Shown here piece after piece: positions 6,400 to 12,140 of a DNA stretch of 12,140 nucleotides. Below the pieces are notes generated by a model, which ran no database searches, had not been told where the DNA came from, and worked only from the letters and a program-made list of their open reading frames with translations. Position 1 is the stretch's first letter. Each line of letters starts with the position of its first letter. Source of the stretch: Pseudomonadota bacterium. GTDB lineage: Bacteria; Pseudomonadota; Gammaproteobacteria; Burkholderiales; JABEVD01. The stretch is from the NCBI GenBank assembly GCA_021811205.1, contig JAJZPK010000062.1, positions 1 through 12,140 of the forward strand, in the 5' to 3' direction. The position numbers and the translations under genes were made by a program.

Positions 6400-6600
6400 A
6401 TGCAGCCGCAAATCATGGCCGAACTCATCATGCCCTTCGGAATCGGGTTCTTTCTCGGTATAGTCCTGTTCCTGGTGCTCGAACGGATGGGATGCATCGA
6501 CAAATGGCTTGGACTCGAGACGGTCAGTCGTCAAGGAAAGGGTAGTCTGTGTACCCCTTTTCTTCACCGACATAAAGCTTCTCGTAATCCGGTGCATTGA
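6400..6600 (+). CDS. Small single-span membrane protein, 66 residues
   Basis: I do not recognise this protein. After a short polar start it has one strongly hydrophobic, glycine-containing helix at about 9-27 (LIMPFGIGFFLGIVLFLVL), then ERMGCIDKWLGLE and a basic, less convincing tail. The ATG at 6400 follows GAAGGGGAAAATC, a good ribosome binding site. The last 77 bp, including the whole basic tail, lie antisense to the 3' end of the reductase gene. The recognisable part therefore ends near residue 41, and the tail may simply read through the reductase gene. Nearby promoter-like boxes and the strong binding site support expression. Small single-span proteins are often subunits or modulators of membrane complexes; no partner is indicated here. 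Confidence 0.5.
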   Translation: MQPQIMAELIMPFGIGFFLGIVLFLVLERMGCIDKWLGLETVSRQGKGSLCTPFLHRHKASRNPVH

Positions 6601-7603
6601 GTGCTGCGCCGCGCCTGAAGCGCTCGACAAGGTCGGGATTGGCAAGGAGCAGTCTTCCGAAGGCGATCGCGTCAGATTTGCCTGAAGCGATTTCATCCGT
6701 TGCACTTTCCAGGTCGTACCCGTTGTTGCGTATCAGATTACCCTTGTAGATTGCGCGCAGCCTGTCGTAATCGAAAGGAAGCCATTGATCCTTCGGCGCG
6801 CCTCCCGTGCCCTGAAGCAGGTCGAGGAAGGCGAGGTCGAATCGGTTGATCTCGTTCACCACATAATCGAAAGTGCCCTGTGGATCTTCGTCCGAAATGT
6901 CGTTGAAGGGAGTCACAGGCGAAACCCTGACGCCGACCCTGTCGCTCCCGATACGCGAGCAGACGGCTTCCAGCACTTCGAGCAGAAACCTTGCCCTGTT
7001 TTCGCGGCTTCCGCCGTATTCGTCGGTCCGTCGATTCGTGGAAGAGCGCAGGAACTGATCGAGCAGATAGCCATTCCCGGCATGCACTTCGATGCCATCG
7101 AATCCAGCCTCCATTGCGTTTTCAGAGGCTTTTGCATAGGTTCCGACAAGCGACTTGATTTCACCCGACTCCAGCGCTCTCGGGGTCACATAGTCCTTCA
7201 TTCCGGAATAGGTGACCGCTTGACCTTCCGGACGGATTGCCGAAGGGGCGACGGGAAGGGTGCCATTCGGCTGGAGATCCGGATGGGATATGCGCCCGAC
7301 ATGCCAGAGCTGGATCGCGATTTTCCCACCCGCATCGTGCACTGCGCGCGTCACCTTCTTCCAGCCTTCGATCTGTTCCCTGCTGTGGATGCCTGGCGTT
7401 CTGGGATAGCCATGACCCTCAGGGCAGATCGGTGATGCTTCTGTCAGGATCAGTCCCGCGCTTGCCCTTTGTCGATAGTACTCCGCGACGAGGTCTGTCG
7501 GCACGTTGCCCGCCCCAGCCCTGTTTCGCGTGAGCGAAGACATCACGATGCGGTTGGATAGCGCGATATTTCCGAGCTTGATGGGAGAGAAAAGATCGGT
7601 CAT
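6524..7603 (-). CDS. Old Yellow Enzyme-family NADH:flavin oxidoreductase
   Basis: FMN-dependent ene-reductase of 359 residues, related to NemA and other bacterial alkene reductases, which reduce activated C=C bonds and nitro compounds with NAD(P)H. A TIM barrel is expected. Visible active-site residues are Thr25 in SLTRNR, Gln98/Trp100/His101 in QLWHVGR, His174 and Asn177 binding the substrate carbonyl, Tyr179 as proton donor, then RRTDEYGGSRENRARF. The motif reads HAGNGY where the usual form is HGANGY; His and Asn spacing is unchanged. The C-terminal FMN-phosphate region (AIAFGRLLLANPDL) is present. ATG at 7603 has AAAGGAG before it; the frame's further upstream codons are non-genic. It is divergent from the ferredoxin-reductase gene across 107 bp, and its 3' end overlaps the small membrane-protein frame. 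The physiological substrate is unknown. Confidence 0.93.
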   Translation of the reverse strand: MTDLFSPIKLGNIALSNRIVMSSLTRNRAGAGNVPTDLVAEYYRQRASAGLILTEASPICPEGHGYPRTPGIHSREQIEGWKKVTRAVHDAGGKIAIQLWHVGRISHPDLQPNGTLPVAPSAIRPEGQAVTYSGMKDYVTPRALESGEIKSLVGTYAKASENAMEAGFDGIEVHAGNGYLLDQFLRSSTNRRTDEYGGSRENRARFLLEVLEAVCSRIGSDRVGVRVSPVTPFNDISDEDPQGTFDYVVNEINRFDLAFLDLLQGTGGAPKDQWLPFDYDRLRAIYKGNLIRNNGYDLESATDEIASGKSDAIAFGRLLLANPDLVERFRRGAALNAPDYEKLYVGEEKGYTDYPFLDD

Positions 7604-7710
7604 TCGAATCTCCTTTACAGATATTTGCTTAGATTTATCACAGCAACCGCGCAGATTCAAGGCGCTTGCGCGATTACGCCGCCATGCCTACACTTTCTGT
7701 GGAGGTGGAA

Positions 7711-9066
7711 ATGTCCCAGCTTCTGACTTTGTCCAGGGCGGCAAGACTGATTGGCGTGCCGAGAGGTATGCTGCAGCAGTACGTCAAGGAGGGTAGGCTC
7801 GAATCCTTTGACGGCATGGTTTCGATAGAGGCGCTGCGCGCAGCTTTCCCTGAAAGCCATTTCGACGAGGATCCCGTCTTCGAGCGCATTGCGAAAATCA
7901 AGGAAGAGTCCTTCGGAAAGCGGGTCAGGGAACGCGTTTTGCCCGACAGGGAAGTGCTCTCAGCAAGGCTTTACGAACAAAGCAGGGAACTCGCCGACTT
8001 CAGGCTGCATCTCGAACGCTACCATGCCATCGTCGTGGAAACGATCGAGAAATTGAACGCCTTGCGCTCTCGTCCCGAAATCGATGATCTGGCAAAATGG
8101 CTGGATCATGAACTCGAGGAAGCGCTTGTGACCGAATCTCCCGATGAACTGGATGCGCTGGAAGGTTACCTGCGTATCGTTTCCGCACACGTGACGTTAC
8201 GCCCGAGCGGGCACGAATATTTTGCTGAAGGAAATGACACGCTGCTGGAGGCTGCATTGAGGTCGGGACTTGCTCTCAACTACGGCTGCAGCAGCGGCAA
8301 TTGCGGCCTGTGCAAGGCTCGGGTGGTCTCAGGGGATACGAAAAAAGTGAAGCATCACGATTACGTCTTCAGCGAAGCGGAAAAAAGCGCGGGCTACATT
8401 CTCACCTGCTCCCATGCCGCAGTCACCGACGTCGTGATCGAGGCGCTGGAAGCAAACCGGCCCGAAGACATTCCTGCCCAGGAAATCGAGACGAAGGTGA
8501 GGGCGGTGGAAAATCTTGGCAATGTCACGAGAATCATGCTTCAGACGCCCAGGACCAGCCGTCTGCGCTTCCTTGCAGGTCAAAGCGTGATGCTCGGCAA
8601 GCGCGAGTACCCGATCGCGAGCTGTCCGTGCGACGACCGCAACATCGAATTCCATATTCCGCCGGATGATGCGTTAGCAGGCGCAGAGAGAGGCCAGTCC
8701 TTGATGCTGCACGGACCTTTCGGCAATTTCGTGCTGCGTGAGGATACAGGCAGGCAGCCTTGCTTCATCGCCTCTGGCACCGGATTCGCGCAAGCCAAGA
8801 GCCTGATCGAGCATGCCATGGCGCTCGATGCGTTTGCTTCGATCACTCTTTTCAGGATCGGAGATGATACCTATCTTTCCAATCTTTGCCGAGCGTGGGA
8901 AGATGCACTCGACAATTTCAGCTATGTCGAATTCCATGACCTGGCATGCCTTCCGGATATTTCCGACAGAGACGTCTATGTATCAGGCCCCAAGGATTTC
9001 CTGGAAATGGCAAGAATCTTGCTGCTTGAGAAGGGCTTGCCCGAATCCGGAATTTTCACCCCATGA
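7711..9066 (+). CDS. HTH-ferredoxin-FAD/NAD(P)H reductase fusion protein
   Basis: Protein of 451 residues with three parts. Residues 4-46 look like a MerR/excisionase-type helix-turn-helix ([20 protein letters not shown], then EGRLE and a GMVSIEAL wing). Residues 50-155 are charged and mostly helical. Residues 160-240 are a plant-type 2Fe-2S ferredoxin with Cys193, Cys198, Cys201 and Cys233. Residues 250-451 are a ferredoxin-NADP reductase-like module with the FAD motif REYPIAS at 298-304, GPFGNFVL, the nucleotide motif GTGFAQAKS at 356-364 and VYVSGPKDF at 422-430, where Ser425 stands in the place of the usual Cys. It would move electrons between NAD(P)H, FAD and the cluster; the partner is unknown. 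ATG 7711 is preceded by GGAGGTGGAA; the open frame reaches 7666 via TTG. TTGCGC (7666) and TACACT (7689) are weak promoter boxes. It overlaps mdh tail-to-tail by 11 bp. Confidence 0.85.
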   Translation: MSQLLTLSRAARLIGVPRGMLQQYVKEGRLESFDGMVSIEALRAAFPESHFDEDPVFERIAKIKEESFGKRVRERVLPDREVLSARLYEQSRELADFRLHLERYHAIVVETIEKLNALRSRPEIDDLAKWLDHELEEALVTESPDELDALEGYLRIVSAHVTLRPSGHEYFAEGNDTLLEAALRSGLALNYGCSSGNCGLCKARVVSGDTKKVKHHDYVFSEAEKSAGYILTCSHAAVTDVVIEALEANRPEDIPAQEIETKVRAVENLGNVTRIMLQTPRTSRLRFLAGQSVMLGKREYPIASCPCDDRNIEFHIPPDDALAGAERGQSLMLHGPFGNFVLREDTGRQPCFIASGTGFAQAKSLIEHAMALDAFASITLFRIGDDTYLSNLCRAWEDALDNFSYVEFHDLACLPDISDRDVYVSGPKDFLEMARILLLEKGLPESGIFTP

Positions 9067-10039
9067 GATGCCTGACCTGGTCGCGTTCCCAGAGCAGCTC
9101 TCTGTAGGATGCATCCATCCGCTGTCTCATGAAGGGGGTGACTTCGAGACCCTCGACGATCGAATAGCGCCCGTCCTTGCACAGGACCGGGAATCCATAG
9201 ATCACGCCTTCCGGAATGTCGTAGCTGCCGTTCGAGAGAACGCCCATGCTCACCCAGTCATGTTCCGGCGTGCCAAGCAGCCAGTCCCTGACATGGCATA
9301 TGGCGGCATTGGCAGCGCTTCCCACCGAACTCGCACCGCGCGCGTTGAGAATTTCTGTTCCCCTGTTCTGAACGCCGGTAATGAACGCATTTTCCACCCA
9401 GTCCTGGTCGTGAATGAACTGGTTCGCATTGATGCCGTCGACCACTGCATGATAAAGATCGGGAAACTGAGCCGAGGAATGGTTTCCCCAGGCGATCGCC
9501 TTCCTCACATGGTGGACCGGTCTGCCCGCATGAGCGGCTATCCTTGAGAGCGCCCGATTGTGATCGAGGCGCATCATCGAAGAGTAGTTTCCCGGATCGA
9601 GCCTTTTAGCGTGACTTGCCGCGATGAGCGCATTGGTGTTCGCCGGGTTGCCCACGACCAGCACTTTCGCGCGCGCGGATGCGACCTTGTCGAGCGCAAT
9701 GCCCTGCGTCTTGAAAATTTCGCCGTTGACGGTCAAAAGATCGCTGCGCTCCATGCCGACTTTCCTCGGGCTGCTGCCTACCATGATGACGATGTCGGCA
9801 CCTGCAAAAGCCTCTTCGGGAATGTCGGTCGCGTGAACGCTTGAAAGGAGGGGGAAGGCGCAGTCGTCAAGTTCCATCACCACTCCTCTGAGCGCATTGA
9901 GCGATGGCGTGATTTCAAGGAGCTGAAGGATGACGGGCTGCCGGTAGCCGAGCATGTCGCCAGATGCGATACGGAAAAGAAGATTGTAGCCGATGTGGCC
10001 TGCGGCCCCGGTGACCGCGATTCTGACCGGTTGTCTCAT
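9056..10039 (-). CDS. mdh: Malate dehydrogenase, cytosolic-type
   Basis: NAD-dependent malate dehydrogenase of 327 residues, interconverting malate and oxaloacetate in the TCA cycle. The Rossmann motif TGAAGHIG is at 10-17. Glu42 ends the second strand, as in NAD-preferring enzymes. Arg92 and Arg98 in PRKVGMER are the mobile-loop substrate residues; NPANTN follows, and catalytic His187 is in WGNHSS. The sequence is of the group related to eukaryotic cytosolic MDH and Thermus MDH rather than E. coli Mdh, as is common in betaproteobacteria. ATG at 10039 is chosen over an in-frame GTG at 10051 because GTGGGGAAA serves as the ribosome binding site. It is divergent from sdhC, with a 92-bp gap, and its stop lies inside the 3' end of the converging flavoprotein gene. 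Confidence 0.96.
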   Translation of the reverse strand: MRQPVRIAVTGAAGHIGYNLLFRIASGDMLGYRQPVILQLLEITPSLNALRGVVMELDDCAFPLLSSVHATDIPEEAFAGADIVIMVGSSPRKVGMERSDLLTVNGEIFKTQGIALDKVASARAKVLVVGNPANTNALIAASHAKRLDPGNYSSMMRLDHNRALSRIAAHAGRPVHHVRKAIAWGNHSSAQFPDLYHAVVDGINANQFIHDQDWVENAFITGVQNRGTEILNARGASSVGSAANAAICHVRDWLLGTPEHDWVSMGVLSNGSYDIPEGVIYGFPVLCKDGRYSIVEGLEVTPFMRQRMDASYRELLWERDQVRHLMG

Positions 10040-10131
10040 CGATTTCCCCACTTTCTAGGCCTGTTGTAAAATGGTACACGCTTCAGGGCGCTTCTGGAAT
10101 CGCCGCTATTCATCCATAGAAAGGTAAGGAC

Positions 10132-10497
10132 ATGAGGCCCAGGTATCTCGACCTTTTCAGAATCAGGCTTCCCCTGCCGGGATTCGTGTCCATCCTGCAC
10201 AGGGTGAGCGGCTTGCTTCTCTTTTTGGCGATCCCTATTATGCTTTATAGTCTGGAAGCGAGCCTGAGCTCGAACCGGGAATTCGATGCCCTGAGACAAA
10301 TGTTCGATTCGATACCGGCCAAGCTGATCGACATGCTGATGATTTGGGCCATGTTGCATCATCTTTTCGCCGGAATCCGTTTCCTGTTGCTCGACCTGGG
10401 GATCGGCGTATCGCTCGGATCCGCAAGGGCGGCCAGCCGATGGGTGATGGCCGCAAGTCTCCTGCTCACGCTCTATTTGGGATTCAAGCTATGGTGA
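10132..10497 (+). CDS. sdhC: Succinate dehydrogenase cytochrome b556 subunit
   Basis: Membrane anchor of complex II, 121 residues with three hydrophobic spans at about 27-45, 65-87 and 100-119. The signature [14 protein letters not shown] carries Ser20 and Arg24, equivalent to the quinone-site Ser and Arg of E. coli SdhC. HHLFAGIR holds the likely haem b ligand His77. The ATG at 10132 is preceded by AAGGTAAGGA. First gene of the sdh operon; its TGA overlaps the sdhD ATG (ATGGTGA), which suggests translational coupling. A GntR-type regulator often found before sdhC in related bacteria is not present between mdh and sdhC. Confidence 0.95.
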   Translation: MRPRYLDLFRIRLPLPGFVSILHRVSGLLLFLAIPIMLYSLEASLSSNREFDALRQMFDSIPAKLIDMLMIWAMLHHLFAGIRFLLLDLGIGVSLGSARAASRWVMAASLLLTLYLGFKLW

Positions 10498-10838
10498 AAA
10501 GGACGGTATCCGGGGCGCATTACGGCATTGTGGGATGGCTTGTGCAGCGCATTTCCGCCGCTATCATGGCTGTCTTCATTGTTCTTTTTATCGTCTCTTT
10601 GATTGTTCGCTCGCCATCGTCCTACGCGGATTGGAAGATGTTCATGTCGCAAGAATGGATCAGGGTAGGCATGCAGCTCTTCTGTTTCGCTCTTTTCCTC
10701 CATGCATGGATCGGCATGCGCGACATTCTGATGGATTACGTTCATTCGACGGGTATGCGCTTGCTTCTGCAAGTATCGGTCATCCTTTCGTTGTCCGTCT
10801 ATGCAATCTGGTCCGTGCGCATACTCTGGGGAATCTGA
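10491..10838 (+). CDS. sdhD: Succinate dehydrogenase hydrophobic membrane anchor
   Basis: Second membrane anchor of complex II, 115 residues with three spans at about 20-40, 57-77 and 88-112. The motif [13 protein letters not shown] contains His71, the likely second haem b ligand, and Asp82/Tyr83 of the quinone site, at the same numbers as in E. coli SdhD. The frame is open far upstream inside sdhC, but ATG 10491 gives the family N-terminus ([11 protein letters not shown]). It overlaps sdhC by 7 bp and sdhA by a single base (TGATG), so all three are probably translated in a coupled manner. Confidence 0.95.
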   Translation: MVKRTVSGAHYGIVGWLVQRISAAIMAVFIVLFIVSLIVRSPSSYADWKMFMSQEWIRVGMQLFCFALFLHAWIGMRDILMDYVHSTGMRLLLQVSVILSLSVYAIWSVRILWGI

Positions 10839-12140
10839 TGGAGAAAAGGAAATTCGACGTTGCGATCATCGGTGCGGGCGGAGCCGGCATGCGCGCCGCG
10901 CTTCATTTGTCCAATGCAGGGTGCAATGTGGCGGTGCTCACCAAGGTTTTTCCGACGCGATCGCATACCGTTGCAGCGCAAGGCGGCATCACCGCAGCGC
11001 TCGGCAACGTGACAGAAGACGACTGGCTCTGGCACATGTACGACACGGTCAAGGGGTCCGATTATCTCGGCGACCAGGATGCCATCGAATACATGTGCAG
11101 GATGGGGCCTCAGGTCGTCTATGAAATGGAGCATTTCGGGCTTCCCTTCTCACGGCTGGAAAATGGCAAGATCTACCAACGGCCTTTCGGCGGGCAATCG
11201 AGGAATTTCGGCGGCGACCAGGCAACAAGGACCTGTGCGGCAGCCGACCGGACTGGGCATGCCGTGCTGCACACGCTTTACCAGAAGAACATCCAGGCCA
11301 AGACGCATTTTTTCGTCGAATACATGGCGATCGATCTGGTCAAAGATGGCGAAGGGCGCGTGCTCGGCGTCGTCGCGCTCGATATGGAAAAGGGCGAACC
11401 GCTGCTTGTCGAGGCAAAAGCGACGCTGCTTGCCACGGGCGGAGCTGGGCGCATCTTCCACGCGAGCACCAATGCCTTCATCAACACCGGGGATGGTCTG
11501 GGAATGGCATCCCGTTCGGGGATTCCGCTCGAGGACATGGAATTCTGGCAATTCCATCCTACAGGAGTGGCTGGTGCGGGCATTCTCATTTCGGAAGGCG
11601 TAAGGGGAGAAGGTGGCTATCTCGTCAACAGTGAAGGGGAGCGCTTCATGGAGCGCTATGCGCCGCACGCCAGGGATCTTGCGGGGCGCGACGTGGTGGC
11701 GAGAGCGATCGCGATCGAGATCCACGAAGGCAGGGGATGCGGCAAGAGCAAAGATCACGTGCTCCTGAAGCTTGATCACATCGGGCGCGAGGTGATTCTG
11801 GACAAGCTTCCTGGAATACGCGAAATCTCCATGAAATTCGCTCATGTGGATCCGCTGGAAGCCCCGATTCCAGTCGTGCCCACCGCCCATTACATGATGG
11901 GCGGCATCCCGACCCATTACCGAGGACAGGTTGTTGTGCCTGCCAAAACAGGGCCGGAAGAGGCCGTTCAGGGGCTATACGCAATTGGCGAATGCGCATG
12001 TGTTTCCGTGCACGGCGCGAATCGCCTTGGCGGCAATTCCCTGCTGGATCTGCTCGTTTTCGGGCGGGCTGCGGCCGATCATATCGTCGAATTTTTGAAG
12101 GAAAACCCGACTGCTCATCCAGTTCCGAAAGACGGGTTAG
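10838..12140 (+). CDS. sdhA: Succinate dehydrogenase flavoprotein subunit, 3' end off the window
   Basis: Catalytic subunit of complex II, oxidising succinate to fumarate. The first 434 codons are present and in frame to the right edge; the family is usually near 590 residues, so about a quarter is missing. GAGGAG at 12-17 binds FAD. His43 in [10 protein letters not shown] is the covalent FAD attachment site. His240 in FHPTG, His351 in TAHYMMGG and Arg396 in GANRLGGNS correspond to the active-site His242, His354 and Arg399 of the E. coli enzyme. The region after [19 protein letters not shown] also carries the catalytic Arg loop. It starts on the last base of the sdhD stop codon. sdhB should follow. 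Confidence 0.97.
   Translation, partial: MEKRKFDVAIIGAGGAGMRAALHLSNAGCNVAVLTKVFPTRSHTVAAQGGITAALGNVTEDDWLWHMYDTVKGSDYLGDQDAIEYMCRMGPQVVYEMEHFGLPFSRLENGKIYQRPFGGQSRNFGGDQATRTCAAADRTGHAVLHTLYQKNIQAKTHFFVEYMAIDLVKDGEGRVLGVVALDMEKGEPLLVEAKATLLATGGAGRIFHASTNAFINTGDGLGMASRSGIPLEDMEFWQFHPTGVAGAGILISEGVRGEGGYLVNSEGERFMERYAPHARDLAGRDVVARAIAIEIHEGRGCGKSKDHVLLKLDHIGREVILDKLPGIREISMKFAHVDPLEAPIPVVPTAHYMMGGIPTHYRGQVVVPAKTGPEEAVQGLYAIGECACVSVHGANRLGGNSLLDLLVFGRAAADHIVEFLKENPTAHPVPKDGL

Overview
The window is a junction between the end of an integrated mobile element (about 1-2108) and a stretch of ordinary chromosome (about 2109-12140). The chromosomal part looks betaproteobacterial. A cytosolic-type malate dehydrogenase stands divergently from an sdhC-sdhD-sdhA operon, and the SdhC and SdhD sequences and the mixture of housekeeping genes fit that class. 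I cannot name the genus. Base composition looks moderate.

Element side. From the left edge there is a 41-bp tandem repeat carrying two minus-strand terminators, then about 340 bases with no convincing gene, a probable integrase terminator, a 19-bp palindrome, and a P4-type tyrosine integrase on the minus strand (535-1866). Upstream of the integrase are a candidate promoter, a 15-bp palindrome and a 12-bp tandem repeat. The element ends at 2059-2108 in the 3' half of a tRNA-Pro(GGG) gene, from anticodon stem to CCA. The 5' half is absent, so this is one attachment-site copy. The reconstituted tRNA should lie at the other end of the element, left of the window. The tRNA's native terminator (2119-2150) stays on the chromosomal side.

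Chromosome side. On the plus strand come an EI24/CysZ-type membrane protein and a 79-residue protein I do not recognise. On the minus strand come a methyl-accepting chemotaxis protein and a D-glycerate 2-kinase. A 66-residue single-span membrane protein (plus) overlaps the 3' end of an Old Yellow Enzyme-family reductase (minus). Divergent from the reductase is a plus-strand flavoprotein with a MerR/excisionase-like N-terminal helix-turn-helix, a 2Fe-2S ferredoxin domain and an FAD/NAD(P)H reductase domain. It converges with, and overlaps by 11 bp, the minus-strand mdh.

Mdh and succinate dehydrogenase carry out neighbouring TCA-cycle steps. The divergent mdh/sdhC arrangement with a 92-bp shared gap suggests coordinated expression. 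sdhC, sdhD and sdhA overlap by 7 bp and 1 bp and are probably translationally coupled; sdhA runs off the right edge. Glycerate kinase feeds glycerate into 2-phosphoglycerate. The two redox flavoproteins are divergent neighbours, but nothing here proves a shared pathway.

I see no complete defence, CRISPR or secretion system. The best leads are the tRNA-half attachment site with its integrase control region, the HTH-ferredoxin-reductase fusion, the terminator repeat at the left edge, and the two small unknown proteins.
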